Source: Spirochaetaceae bacterium (GTDB taxonomy: Bacteria; Spirochaetota; Spirochaetia; SZUA-6; DRHE01). From it: a stretch of 64,000 nt of DNA. Each line of letters opens with the position of its first letter. Position 1 is the first letter of the stretch. Below, in pieces: positions 27,149 to 36,037 of this stretch. Below the pieces are notes generated by a model that saw only the letters and a program-made list of their open reading frames with translations, was not told the origin of the DNA and searched no databases. A program made the translations under genes and the position numbers. Where the stretch lies: contig CP070696.1 of the NCBI GenBank assembly GCA_020353535.1, forward strand, positions 3,451,723-3,515,722, given 5' to 3'.

Positions 27149-28141
27149 GTGCAGCAAGCAAGGGAACCATTCTTCAGCTACGCCAACTATTTGAAACAGA
27201 AATACGGCCAAGCCGCGTATCGGATTTCGGTGGATGCGGGATTTTCCTGTCCCAACCGCGGTCCGGATCGGAGTGAACCGGGATGCCTTTACTGCGATGA
27301 GCATGGTGCCCGGGCTCCTTACCAGGGCTACCGGGATGCGGTATCCGGTCAGCGTGTAATCGGCTCCGTTCAGAGCTTGCCACAGGAGTGGCGGCTTGAC
27401 CTGCGGAACCAGATCGATTCCGGGCGGCGGTTTATCAGCAGCCGCTACGGCGCCGGTCTCTACATCCTCTACTTCCAGGCGTTCTCCGGGACCTATGCAC
27501 CGGTTGAAACACTACGAGAAATCTACGATTTTGCCCTTGGTTGCGCTCCGTTCCGGGAGCTCGCGGTCTCCACCCGTCCGGACTGTATCGATCGGAGCAA
27601 GGCCCAGTTGTTGTCCTCTTACCGGAGCGAGGATTTCGAGGTATGGGTGGAGCTGGGCCTTCAGTCGGCCAATGATGAAAGCTTGAACAGGATCAATCGG
27701 GGCCACACCGTCTCGGATTTCGAAACCGCCTTCAATATCTGTAGAGCTTTAGGTCTCAAGTTGACCGTGCACCTGATCTTCGGGCTTCCCGGTGAGGGAA
27801 TCCCGGAAATCCTGAGAACCATCGCCTACGTGGCAGCCCTCAAGCCCGAAGCTGTAAAGATCCACAATCTCCACATTCCCAAAGGCTGCCCTTTGTACGC
27901 CGAATACCTCAGCGGCGAGCTGAACGTGCCCTGCGCCGATCGCCATTTGCAGTACACGCTACAAGCCCTGGAACGACTGCCCCCGGAAACGGTGATCATG
28001 CGCCTGACCTGCGATACCCCCGAGCATCTGCTGGCCGCTCCGAAACGTTTTGAGCAGAAGGCTCGCTTTCTCTCCCGGGTGCGGGAGGAGATGAAGTTCA
28101 GGAACACCTGGCAGGGTCGGCTGTATTCGTCCGCGGGATAG
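27149..28141 (+). CDS. TIGR01212-type (YhcC) radical SAM protein
   Basis: This 330-residue protein has the family's cluster motif, with Cys34, Cys46 and Cys49 in CPNRGPDRSEPGCLYC. Other family features are the early KQKYGQAAYRISVDAGFSC and the later VELGLQSANDESLNRINRGH and HLIFGLPGE. The function of the YhcC family is not firmly established. The start is GTG at 27149; no better start is available upstream because of the divergent lipoprotein gene. It converges with the aminotransferase gene after six bases. Confidence 0.9.
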   Translation: MQQAREPFFSYANYLKQKYGQAAYRISVDAGFSCPNRGPDRSEPGCLYCDEHGARAPYQGYRDAVSGQRVIGSVQSLPQEWRLDLRNQIDSGRRFISSRYGAGLYILYFQAFSGTYAPVETLREIYDFALGCAPFRELAVSTRPDCIDRSKAQLLSSYRSEDFEVWVELGLQSANDESLNRINRGHTVSDFETAFNICRALGLKLTVHLIFGLPGEGIPEILRTIAYVAALKPEAVKIHNLHIPKGCPLYAEYLSGELNVPCADRHLQYTLQALERLPPETVIMRLTCDTPEHLLAAPKRFEQKARFLSRVREEMKFRNTWQGRLYSSAG

Positions 28142-28147
28142 AGGGCT

Positions 28148-29503
28148 TCAGCTCAGCTCGGAAGCGCGCCTCATAATTGTCCCGTACAGCTCTTCGAGAT
28201 TTTCCAGATCCACGCTTGAGTAGGCCACCCTCAGGTAGCGATCCTGGATCGATATGGTACCGATCCCGTCGCTTCTGAGCAATCGCTGCCGCAGCCGCTC
28301 CGCACTTACACCTCCCGTGTCGAAACAGAGAAAGTACCCCGAGTTGAAGGGAAGTACCCGCAGGGGTCCTTCCAACTTGTTCAGGATCTCCCGGGAACGC
28401 CGATAGCGCGCCTCGAGAATACCGAACATTCGCTGCTTTTCCTCCTCATAGTTTGGAGCCTGCATCCCCCGCATCAGCAAATTTTGGCCCAGGGTGCTGG
28501 AATTGGAAATCGAGCTGCGCACAGCTCCGAGCACCTTCTGGCTGAGAGCCTGAAAGGCATCCTCCTGTCCGGCCATCCCCCGGGAAGCGAAGGTCAAAAA
28601 ACCGACCCGGAAGCCCCACACCAGATTCTCCTTGGTAGCGCCGTCCACCTTTACCGCCAGGATGTTTTTATGAAGATCCGCCGCTTCGGCAAAGAGTGAC
28701 TGGGGATAGATCTCCGGTTCGTAGAATAGTCCGAAGTAGGCATCATCGCAGATAAGCAGTAGCTGCCTTCCGGTCTCCGCCGTCTCAGACAACAGTGCGT
28801 GGAGCTGTTCCGCTTCTGCCCTGATCGGGGAGTAACCGGTCGGATTGTTGGGGAAGTTCAGAACGAGGATGACTTTAGCGCTCATGCGCTCTCCGCTCGA
28901 TGCACGGGACGATCCCGCAGGCGGAGCTGCCTGAGCCGAAAGCTGGGCACTCCGAGGTGTCAGCAGTTTCGCCAACCCTTGCAGGTTGAGGGCTCCCGCT
29001 TCATCGAAAAGCGGGAAGGTACGGATCAGAGCCTCCATTCTATCTTCGAAGATCAGTCTGTAATTCCCCCAGTACAGGTCGGGAAGGATTACCATGTCAC
29101 CGGGCTCTACAAACAGATCTGCCAGCACCGAGAGCCCGTGGGTCAGTCCGCTGACTACGATCGGCAGTGAGATTCTTTTGCCTTTTAAAGACGGATTCTT
29201 CTCCAACATCTCCCTGCGCCACAGCTCGCGAAGCCGGGGATGACCGGCTGTAGGGGCGTAAGAGAAGATCTCCTCAGGGCTCAGATCCGGGATATGGGCT
29301 CTGATGGGGGAGAGATGAAGAGGTTGCCCGCCTTGGACGGCAATCCCAGCCGTGGCGTTGAGCTTGTGGGCCTGTTCTTTGGCTTCGGCGGACTGAGCGA
29401 CAATGCCGCGGGGAAAGTATATACGTCTTCCTCTGGCCGAAAGCAGTGCCCCGGTAATCGTGTTCTCCAGGGCAGTATTCAGTTGACGGGCTAGCTCGTT
29501 CAT
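28148..29503 (-). CDS. Class I/II aminotransferase, PLP-dependent
   Basis: This 451-residue fold-type I enzyme has NFPNNPTGY, CDDAYFGLFYEPE and VKVDGATKENLVWGFRVGF, with the PLP lysine in DGATKEN. A low-complexity insert rich in Ala and Ser (about 184-208) precedes the NFPNNPTG motif. Substrate cannot be named; the closest feel is to aspartate/alanine-type aminotransferases. It is preceded by a clean promoter whose -10 ends seven bases before the ATG, with no Shine-Dalgarno sequence. Confidence 0.88.
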   Translation of the reverse strand: MNELARQLNTALENTITGALLSARGRRIYFPRGIVAQSAEAKEQAHKLNATAGIAVQGGQPLHLSPIRAHIPDLSPEEIFSYAPTAGHPRLRELWRREMLEKNPSLKGKRISLPIVVSGLTHGLSVLADLFVEPGDMVILPDLYWGNYRLIFEDRMEALIRTFPLFDEAGALNLQGLAKLLTPRSAQLSAQAAPPAGSSRASSGERMSAKVILVLNFPNNPTGYSPIRAEAEQLHALLSETAETGRQLLLICDDAYFGLFYEPEIYPQSLFAEAADLHKNILAVKVDGATKENLVWGFRVGFLTFASRGMAGQEDAFQALSQKVLGAVRSSISNSSTLGQNLLMRGMQAPNYEEEKQRMFGILEARYRRSREILNKLEGPLRVLPFNSGYFLCFDTGGVSAERLRQRLLRSDGIGTISIQDRYLRVAYSSVDLENLEELYGTIMRRASELS

Positions 29504-29510
29504 GTTGCGG

Positions 29511-29540
29511 ATAGTACGGATCGTTGGCCGTCCCTGTCAA
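29511..29540 (-). promoter_or_regulatory. Promoter abutting the aminotransferase start
   Basis: TTGACA (29540-29535), an 18-base spacer and TACTAT (29516-29511) on the minus strand are followed by seven bases and the ATG at 29503. With a perfect -35 this is one of the clearest cases of a predicted leaderless transcript here. Confidence 0.75.
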
Positions 29541-29556
29541 TGCCCGATGACACGGA

Positions 29557-32500
29557 TTATCGCCGCAATAAAACTGGGTACGCCGCCTGCACCCGCTCCA
29601 GGCAGGCGGTCACCCGCTGCAGGAACTGCTGGATTTCCGCTTCGGGGCCGAGCATCCTCCGGGAGAGAGCCTGAAGATCCGCGCTGTGCACTGGCAGAGT
29701 GTGGGTTTGTCTGTTCTCGAAGATCTGCAGGTAGTGTTCGATCCTGCGCAGAAACAGATAGTCCCGCCGCAGCTGCTCGGCTTCCACCGCTGTCAAGATC
29801 CCCTGCTCCCTGAGCGCCGACAGCGCTGCCAGGGTGTTCCCGCTCAACAGCGCTTCCCCAGTGTTGGCGCCCTTTGCCGCCTGTATCAGCTGAAGACCCT
29901 GAACCAGGAACTCAACATCCCGGATCCCTCCGTCACCGAGCTTTATGTTCCGCCCCGACTCGATCCCATGGTTCAGCTTATTCCGTGTGGTCGTTCGCAT
30001 CGCCTCCAGGGAGGCGATGATCTGTTTCGCCGATCGGGGCTTATGGAAGAGGAATTTAACCTCCGAAAGGAAAGACTCCCCCACGGCTCGATTCCCGGCT
30101 ACTGGCCTGGCCTTCAGCAGAGCCTGGAGCTCCCAGTCGGCCGCCTGTTCAGAATAATATTGCACAAGGCGGGGTACGGAGCTCACCAGCTCACCGGATC
30201 GGCCGAAAGGCCGCAGTCGCAGATCGACCCGGTAGGCGGCGCCTTCCTCGGTATGCGTTGACAGATCGGTCCGCAAATGTTCCATCACGCGCTTGAACAC
30301 AGTCTCCCGATTGTCATCCAGAGGTTTTCCGCTGATCGCCAGCAGATCGATGTCGGAACTGTAGTTCAGCTCCTGCCCCCCCAATTTACCAAAGGCGAGC
30401 AGGCAGAACTCGCTGCTGATGTCCGAGACATCGAAGGACTTCCAAAGTCTGTCCAGCTCGATTTCAAGCAATGCCTCCGCCAGCGTGGACAGCTCCTCCA
30501 TAATCTCTTCGATCGGTACATCCAGACAGATGTCCCGGATTCCGATGCGGAGGATCTCCCGGCGTTTGTATCGGCGGAGCTGATTTCTCCACTCCTCGGT
30601 GGATTCCGCAGAGTCTGATAGATCGTGGAACAGCCGCTCGACCGGATCTCTACGGCGGATTTTATGCAAACGATCGGGCAGCGTCGCCCATTCGAAAAAA
30701 CCGGGCTCCCGAATCAGGGAGTCCGACAGGAATTGGCTGCCCGCAAAAATGCGAAGCAGAATATCCAAACGCCGCGGTTGGGACAGGAGCAGCCGGAAAT
30801 GCTCCTCCGGATCCTCCAGAGCTCCGAGGAATCGTTCCCAGTTGTTCAGGGCCATGTCGGGGTCCGGTTGAGTGCGCAGGAGATCCGCGGCCAGAACGGC
30901 CAGGCGGGCGAAAGAGATCGGAGATACGCCGGCTCCGGCCAGGCTGCGGAGGTTCACAAAGGCTCGAGCCGGATTCTGAAATCCGGCACGACGAAGAATC
31001 GTGTCGCGCTCTTCATCCGGCAGGGCATCGGAAAGGACCAGGTCGGCAATGTTGCCTACCCCCGGAACCGGCAGAACCTCCCTACCGAAGTGCTCCTCCA
31101 CAAAGGATCTGACAAAGGCGGTATGAGTTTCGAAATCCAGATGCAGCTTCTGTACCGGAGTCAGCTCCTCATCCGCAGTGTAGCCCATCCGGCGGGCCAA
31201 ATGGAGATACTCACCGGAGCGCATCCCCGGAAGAAACAGATCCATGGCCGAGCCCCGCAGCATGCGCAGGCTGTTGATCAATCTTCGCAGGAACTCGTAG
31301 GCTTCGACCAGCCTGCCCGTCTGCTCGACCCGCAGCATTCCCGCAGCTTGCAAATGCTTCAGCGCCTCCCGGATAAACGGCGTACGCAGCTCCTTTCTCT
31401 GCGCCCCCGAGGCTACCTGCAGCAGCATGACCGCGTACTCCAGGTCCAGCAGTGCACCGGGACTGAACTTGGCGTTCAATTCTCCCCGACGAGTTCTGTC
31501 GTCAATCTGACGCCGACGAGCGGTTCGCAGCGCTTTAAGGTCGAGGGGTTGACCAGTATACAACATCTCGTCCCTCAGGCGTTCCACCTGCCCACCCAGA
31601 TCACTGTCTCCACCGATCGCCCGCAGGCGCACCAGGGCCAGCCGTTCCAGAGGATGAGCCTCTCCACCGGGGCCGTAATAACGGCAGAAACTCTCCAGGC
31701 TGCAGGCCATCGGCCCCGAAGATCCGTACGGCCGGAGCCGCAGATCAACTTGGAAGATCCCCTGCTTCTTGGCGTGGATCGCCGCGGCCGTTTCTCGTAC
31801 CAGACGATTATAAAATTCCCCGTTCGGAATGGTTTTCTTCCCCGCCGTCGAACCGTTGTCGCTGTACACGAACAACAGCTCGATGTCCGAGGCGTAGCCG
31901 AGGTCCCCGCCCCCCAGCTTTCCGAGCCCCAGCAGGCAGAAGCGCGCCGGAAGACCGGCAATCGTCAAGGGCTGTCCGAAACGTTGAACCAATCGCTCGT
32001 AGCTCAACTGCAGCGCCTTGCGCAATACCACTTCCGCCAGCCGGGTAAGCCCCTCGCTCAAGGTGCGGAAATTCGTCTCCGGTCCGACGATATGATCCAG
32101 CTCCAGGAGGAAGATCTCCCGATCTTTGAACTCGTTCAGGCTCCGCAGCTTTTTCTGTACGGTCTTGTCCGAGGCAAGCGCTTGATCGAGCCGGTCGGAG
32201 AGTTGATCGGCGGGTGCGGAAAAACTCTGCCCCTGTACGTGGGGCTCCAACATGGGCAGTAAAGTCTCGTACTGCAGTCGGATGAAATCCTCCCAGAGGT
32301 AGTCACTGGCTCCCAACAAACGCGCCAACTCCCGGAGTATCAGGGGATTGGACAGAAGCTCCGACCAACGTCCCTGCTCCGGGAGCTCGAGCACCCCTTC
32401 CACAAGCTGCTCGAAGCGACACAGAGCAGCGTACGGATCCGGTGCACTGGAGAGAAAGTAGGTGAACTGTTTGGTCAGCAACACTGAAAATTTTACCTGG

Positions 32501-33339
32501 TCGAGCCGTTCAGCATCAGTGATTCGCTCTCCCTGGGCGTCGAGAAAGGTAAATTCGTCTTCAATCCGGTTTGCAACCGTGCGGATATGGATGGACTCGA
32601 TGTAAATCGAGCGCAAACTAAGAGCGGTGCTCAAAGCATAGAGAAAAAACGGAGTGTCCTGTGCAACGACCGTAACACTGGATGAGCCTCGCTTCCCGGT
32701 TCCGATTTGGATCTGAACAGGCAGGAGGACCGCCTCCGCGGGCAGATCCACCGAGGATAGATACTCAGCCACCTGCTCATTGACCCGCTGGCGAGCCAGC
32801 TGCAAGGATTCCTGGTCCCCCCGCTCGAGCAGGAGAATCGTTTCCGACAGCCGGCTCTGTAGTCGGGTCTCCCACATCTCGGGAGCCAGGCGGCTTTTGA
32901 CGCTCCCGGAAAAGTGATCGATGATCCTTCGCCTGTGCAGGAGATCGGTTCGGATGAACCTGCTCTTCCGAAGGCGGGAGGCGAAGCTGCCCCGGCGGGC
33001 TCCACCGCTCCCCTGGGGTTGGTATTGGCTGTAGGTGTAGACTTCGCCGGCGATGATATTGAATCCCGAGGCGGCGAGAATGCCCGTGATCAGGGAGAAC
33101 TCCCCGGGATAGTCAAAGGCCAGTACCGTGATTTCCAGTCGGTCTTTCTCGCGGGGCAGCACCTGGATCTGTACTGGCACTTCGGCTGACAGATGGCCGA
33201 GAACCCGCAGATGCTCAGCAATCCTGTCTTCCGGAAAGTACTCGAAGTAGCGATCCTCCAAGCGAGTAAGGTGCTCGCGGACAAGCTGCTCTTCCGTATC
33301 CGGGCAGAGGGAACGGAGTCTGGCAAGGGTTGGTTTCAT
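29557..33339 (-). CDS. GlnE-like tandem nucleotidyltransferase with N-terminal ACT domains
   Basis: This large 1260-residue protein has two ACT-like domains at about 68-105 (DRLEITVLAFDYPGEFSLIT) and 221-275 (SVTVVAQDTPFFLYALSTAL). Two nucleotidyltransferase halves of the glutamine synthetase adenylyltransferase type follow. The first carries GLGKLGGGDLGYASDIELLF (471-490), and the second carries FGKLGGQELNYSSDIDLLAI, with metal aspartates intact. Each is followed by a helical domain (AKFSPGALLDLEYAVMLLQ; KLGDGGIRDVEFLVQGLQL). E. coli GlnE is about 945 residues and has no ACT domain, so the N-terminus is an added sensor, as found at the end of GlnD. It probably modifies glutamine synthetase, but the target is not shown here. 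Confidence 0.88.
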   Translation of the reverse strand: MKPTLARLRSLCPDTEEQLVREHLTRLEDRYFEYFPEDRIAEHLRVLGHLSAEVPVQIQVLPREKDRLEITVLAFDYPGEFSLITGILAASGFNIIAGEVYTYSQYQPQGSGGARRGSFASRLRKSRFIRTDLLHRRRIIDHFSGSVKSRLAPEMWETRLQSRLSETILLLERGDQESLQLARQRVNEQVAEYLSSVDLPAEAVLLPVQIQIGTGKRGSSSVTVVAQDTPFFLYALSTALSLRSIYIESIHIRTVANRIEDEFTFLDAQGERITDAERLDQVKFSVLLTKQFTYFLSSAPDPYAALCRFEQLVEGVLELPEQGRWSELLSNPLILRELARLLGASDYLWEDFIRLQYETLLPMLEPHVQGQSFSAPADQLSDRLDQALASDKTVQKKLRSLNEFKDREIFLLELDHIVGPETNFRTLSEGLTRLAEVVLRKALQLSYERLVQRFGQPLTIAGLPARFCLLGLGKLGGGDLGYASDIELLFVYSDNGSTAGKKTIPNGEFYNRLVRETAAAIHAKKQGIFQVDLRLRPYGSSGPMACSLESFCRYYGPGGEAHPLERLALVRLRAIGGDSDLGGQVERLRDEMLYTGQPLDLKALRTARRRQIDDRTRRGELNAKFSPGALLDLEYAVMLLQVASGAQRKELRTPFIREALKHLQAAGMLRVEQTGRLVEAYEFLRRLINSLRMLRGSAMDLFLPGMRSGEYLHLARRMGYTADEELTPVQKLHLDFETHTAFVRSFVEEHFGREVLPVPGVGNIADLVLSDALPDEERDTILRRAGFQNPARAFVNLRSLAGAGVSPISFARLAVLAADLLRTQPDPDMALNNWERFLGALEDPEEHFRLLLSQPRRLDILLRIFAGSQFLSDSLIREPGFFEWATLPDRLHKIRRRDPVERLFHDLSDSAESTEEWRNQLRRYKRREILRIGIRDICLDVPIEEIMEELSTLAEALLEIELDRLWKSFDVSDISSEFCLLAFGKLGGQELNYSSDIDLLAISGKPLDDNRETVFKRVMEHLRTDLSTHTEEGAAYRVDLRLRPFGRSGELVSSVPRLVQYYSEQAADWELQALLKARPVAGNRAVGESFLSEVKFLFHKPRSAKQIIASLEAMRTTTRNKLNHGIESGRNIKLGDGGIRDVEFLVQGLQLIQAAKGANTGEALLSGNTLAALSALREQGILTAVEAEQLRRDYLFLRRIEHYLQIFENRQTHTLPVHSADLQALSRRMLGPEAEIQQFLQRVTACLERVQAAYPVLLRR

Positions 33340-33347
33340 CGACTGCT

Positions 33348-33381
33348 AAAAAATAAACCTATCGGCAGTTTCCAATAGGTT
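33348..33381 (-). terminator. Rho-independent terminator of the rubredoxin gene
   Basis: On the minus strand AACCTAT and ATAGGTT form a perfect 7-bp stem around a 12-base loop, followed by TATTTTTT. It lies between the rubredoxin stop and the glnE-like start. Confidence 0.7.
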
Positions 33382-33401
33382 GGTTGGGGAGCGGATTGCC
33401 G

Positions 33402-33563
33402 TTAGTCCTGGGGCTCAAAATCCTCCTTACCCGCTCCACATACGGGACAGACCCAATCATCTGGGAGGGCTTCGAAAGAGGTCCCGGCGGCAATTCCACC
33501 ATCCGGATCTCCCTCTGCTGGATCGTAAACATAACCGCAAACGGTACAAACGTATTTTTTCAT
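33402..33563 (-). CDS. Rubredoxin
   Basis: This 53-residue electron carrier has the two Fe-binding knuckles [10 protein letters not shown] and [12 protein letters not shown]. An in-frame upstream extension to 33644 was rejected because rubredoxins begin MKKYVC and AGAGGG lies before the ATG at 33563. Rubredoxin passes electrons to superoxide reductase, rubrerythrin or similar anaerobic stress enzymes. The neighbouring ferritin gene on the same strand suggests an iron and oxidative-stress theme, though a terminator lies between the two. Confidence 0.95.
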   Translation of the reverse strand: MKKYVCTVCGYVYDPAEGDPDGGIAAGTSFEALPDDWVCPVCGAGKEDFEPQD

Positions 33564-33675
33564 TCCACAGCCCTCTTTCTTAAGGAGTATGAATCGGTGA
33601 TCCTTGGACCACGAGTGCTTCGCATCATAATACCATACCCGCACTTTTTTTCAAGGGGGCTGATATTCTATCTAC

Positions 33676-33712
33676 AAAAAGGCTGCTCCCGAAAGCGTTT
33701 TCGGGAACAGCC
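33676..33712 (-). terminator. Rho-independent terminator of the ferritin gene
   Basis: GGCTGTTCCCGAAAA and its near-perfect complement (one mismatch) form a long stem with a three-base loop (33681-33712), followed by five T on the minus strand. Confidence 0.9.
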
Positions 33713-33750
33713 ATCGCTCTACGATTGATTTTTATCGATTGCTAAGTGTA

Positions 33751-34239
33751 TTACTCACGCCTGCCGAGTACGCTGTCGAGCATGAACAGACCATTGGCGG
33801 AATCCTTGATCAACTTCAGCTTTTCGGCGATTTCATTCGAAGAGGCTTCCTCCTCCACCTGCTCGTCCACGAACCAGGCCAGCATCACTTCGGCGGCTTT
33901 ATCCTTCTCGGCGCGGGCGATATCCACCAGGTTGTGAATCAGTGCGCTTACCTTCTGCTCGTGCTCATAGGCGGCTTGGAAGGCAGCCGCGGGGGTCTTC
34001 CACTCAGCGGGGGGTGCCTCAATCGCTTTGAGGGTGACCCGGCCGCCCCGATTGTTCACGAAATCGTACAGCCGCTTGGCGTGTCCTGTTTCCTCTTTGG
34101 CCTGGACCTCCATCCAATGGGCCATCCCTTTGAGATTCTGAGCCTCGAACTCCGCCGCCATGGCCAGGTAGAGATACGCGGAGTACAGCTCGGCGTTGAT
34201 CTGATCGATCAAAGCATCCTGCATCTTTTTACTGATCAT
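33751..34239 (-). CDS. ftnA: Ferritin (non-haem, Ftn type)
   Basis: This 162-residue four-helix iron-storage protein has ferroxidase-site motifs AELYSAYLYLAMAAEFE (helix A) and AKEETGHAKRLYDFV (helix B, Glu-x2-His), and AWFVDEQVEEEASS (helix C). Length and motifs match bacterial ferritins rather than haem bacterioferritins. GAAAGGAAGAAAC precedes the ATG. It is monocistronic, with a strong terminator. Confidence 0.95.
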   Translation of the reverse strand: MISKKMQDALIDQINAELYSAYLYLAMAAEFEAQNLKGMAHWMEVQAKEETGHAKRLYDFVNNRGGRVTLKAIEAPPAEWKTPAAAFQAAYEHEQKVSALIHNLVDIARAEKDKAAEVMLAWFVDEQVEEEASSNEIAEKLKLIKDSANGLFMLDSVLGRRE

Positions 34240-34385
34240 GTTTCTTCCTTTCTGTATTTTTGTTTATCTCCGCCGGATCAGCACGGTGCCTGCCGGCCTT
34301 TTCCCAACCTGCTGTCACCTTTATTCGATAAAGGTGGCCAGGTTTGCTTCTAAAATAGTAACGAGGATTCCTGCAGTCAATTCTT

Positions 34386-34838
34386 TTATTGATTCGAATT
34401 GGGCAGTCGGCCCTTTGAGTGGCGCAACATGAAAGCCTGCTGAACGATCCGGATTAGCTGGACGGCAGCCTGAAACACCTGCTTCAGCGACTCGTTGATC
34501 CGCTCCTCCTCCGTCTCATCGATAAGATCGTCCTCAAGAAGGGAATCGGTGATGGCGATGTTGAGTTTGGCCACTTCATCCACCAGGATCGACATCTGCC
34601 GGGACAAAGCTTTGTAAGAGTAGCTGACCTTGGTTTCGGTGAGCTCGGTCAGGGTTTCGATTTGGGCGATGATATTTTTCAGCACGTGAACAAGGCGAGG
34701 ATTGGGATTGCTCTCCACCTGCACTTTCCAGTTTTCCAGCCGGGTGACGGTCATTTCCAACAGCCGCTTGAGCTCCGCATTGGTGGGAAGCTCCTGGGGT
34801 GCCAGCTGATTCGTCTTTTTTTTCTTCTGCTTCGCCAT
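34386..34838 (-). CDS. Helical protein of unknown function, cotranscribed with TetR regulator
   Basis: This 150-residue protein starts with a lysine-rich tail (MAKQKKKKTN), followed by long amphipathic helices (RLLEMTVTRLENWKVQVES, LKNIIAQIETLTELTETKVS) suggesting a coiled coil. An acidic hinge (DSLLEDDLIDETEEE) and a final helix follow. No signal peptide or membrane segment and no recognised family. It begins 27 bases after the stop of the tetR gene on the same strand, so the two are probably one transcript. Confidence 0.72.
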   Translation of the reverse strand: MAKQKKKKTNQLAPQELPTNAELKRLLEMTVTRLENWKVQVESNPNPRLVHVLKNIIAQIETLTELTETKVSYSYKALSRQMSILVDEVAKLNIAITDSLLEDDLIDETEEERINESLKQVFQAAVQLIRIVQQAFMLRHSKGRLPNSNQ

Positions 34839-34865
34839 CGGTTTTCCGCTCTTTGGATCCGCTGC

Positions 34866-35471
34866 TCACGTGTACATGGCCAGAAGTTGATCTACGATCC
34901 TCGGTATCTCATCGCGCTGGGGCTTGTATTTCCGCCATACCGCGCAGACACCGAATACGGCCCCGCGGAGAGTCTGAAGGATCATCTCCGGACTGAAACG
35001 AACCTTGAACTCCCCCCTGTTCAGAGCCAGTTTGATTTCCTCCAGCATCAGCACATTGGCTTCCCTATAGCTGTCCATGTAGGCGTTGATCGCTGCAGAT
35101 TCTTCTTTGGTATCGGGATCGATAAACAGAGGAAAAATCCTGGTCAGGATGATCAACAGAATCTCCAAATTGTCATGATAGAACTCGAGAATCACCCGAA
35201 TCATCTCCCTGAGCACGTCGAGGTGGGATTTGTTCTCCTTTCGGATCTGGTTGATATGAACCGAGAAGTCGTAATACTCCTGATCGAGAATGGCATTGAG
35301 GATCTCCGGAATACCTTTGTAGTAGTAGTACAACGAGCTCTTGTCCATATCCAAGGCTTTCGCGATGTCTCCCATCGTGGCATTCTTCCCGTACTTGATG
35401 AGTACACTTTCCGCCGTTGCCAGAATTGTGGCTCTCTTTTGCTCCAAACGCTTCTGCTTCGATTGGGACAT
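34866..35471 (-). CDS. TetR-family transcriptional regulator
   Basis: This regulator of about 201 residues has a standard N-terminal TetR helix-turn-helix (RATILATAESVLIKYGKNAT, MGDIAKALDMDKSSLYYYYK) and a helical ligand domain. An in-frame ATG four codons earlier (35483) exists, but GGAG lies six bases before the ATG at 35471, so that start is preferred. It probably regulates itself and the helical protein downstream. An AT-rich tandem repeat lies just upstream. Confidence 0.88.
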   Translation of the reverse strand: MSQSKQKRLEQKRATILATAESVLIKYGKNATMGDIAKALDMDKSSLYYYYKGIPEILNAILDQEYYDFSVHINQIRKENKSHLDVLREMIRVILEFYHDNLEILLIILTRIFPLFIDPDTKEESAAINAYMDSYREANVLMLEEIKLALNRGEFKVRFSPEMILQTLRGAVFGVCAVWRKYKPQRDEIPRIVDQLLAMYT

Positions 35472-35491
35472 CTGGTTCTCCATATTCTATT

Positions 35492-35526
35492 GCTATTTTA
35501 ATTTTAATTTCAATTTCAAGTTTAAT
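35492..35526. repeat. AT-rich hexamer-like repeat upstream of tetR
   Basis: Successive imperfect six-base units of the type ATTTTA/ATTTCA run through 35492-35526. They fall in the tetR promoter region and could be a regulator site or simply UP-element-like AT-rich DNA. Confidence 0.45.
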
Positions 35527-35599
35527 CCATAGTTTCCAAGAATTTCATAGAGATCGATACAGTTTCGGATCGCAACACTTTGGGTCGCTGAAACGGCGC

Positions 35600-35629
35600 T
35601 TGCCAGGAAACAACGCATTCGCCTATAGT
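35600..35629 (+). promoter_or_regulatory. Promoter abutting the second cupin start
   Basis: TTGCCA (35600-35605), an 18-base spacer and TATAGT (35624-35629) are followed by six bases and the ATG at 35636. A GGAG within the six bases is only two bases from the ATG, too close to act as a normal Shine-Dalgarno sequence. Confidence 0.65.
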
Positions 35630-35635
35630 GGAGCC

Positions 35636-35995
35636 ATGGTAAGACACGAATCAGAGAAGAAACCCTACCCTGTATACGGAGAGGGAGACAAACAGGTATT
35701 CAAGCAGATCCTGGTGGGACCCGAGGACGGCTTCGAGGGATACCTGCGGGAGTTCACCGTACAATCCGGAGCAAACACACCGTACCACCAGCACGACTGG
35801 TACCACGTGGTGTATATCCTTGAAGGAAGTGGCTTCGTTAAAATCGACGGTAGCGAGCATCCGATCCTGAGGGGATCCGCCATCCACGCCCCAGCCGGGG
35901 CCACCCATGGATTCTTCAACACAGGAGAGGGGCAGATGCGCTTTCTCTGCCTGGTGCCGAAAAAAGGGGATGCCTACGGCGAGGCGGACAGCTGA
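35636..35995 (+). CDS. Cupin-domain protein
   Basis: This 119-residue single-domain cupin has motif 1 as PYHQHDWYHVVYILEGSGFV and motif 2 as GSAIHAPAGATHGFFNTG, with the three metal-binding histidines present. The substrate is not predictable. A longer in-frame extension from 35417 was rejected because it runs through the tetR promoter and TATAGT sits six bases before the ATG at 35636. It converges with the B12-type radical SAM gene. Confidence 0.85.
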   Translation: MVRHESEKKPYPVYGEGDKQVFKQILVGPEDGFEGYLREFTVQSGANTPYHQHDWYHVVYILEGSGFVKIDGSEHPILRGSAIHAPAGATHGFFNTGEGQMRFLCLVPKKGDAYGEADS

Positions 35996-36037
35996 GATCG
36001 CTCTTCGCCTCGATCCTCCCACGCAGCTAAAGCGTTC

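Noticed and set aside
30625..32262. 545-codon plus-strand frame
   Set aside because: Antisense shadow of the GlnE-like gene; Gln/Arg-rich translation with no family features.
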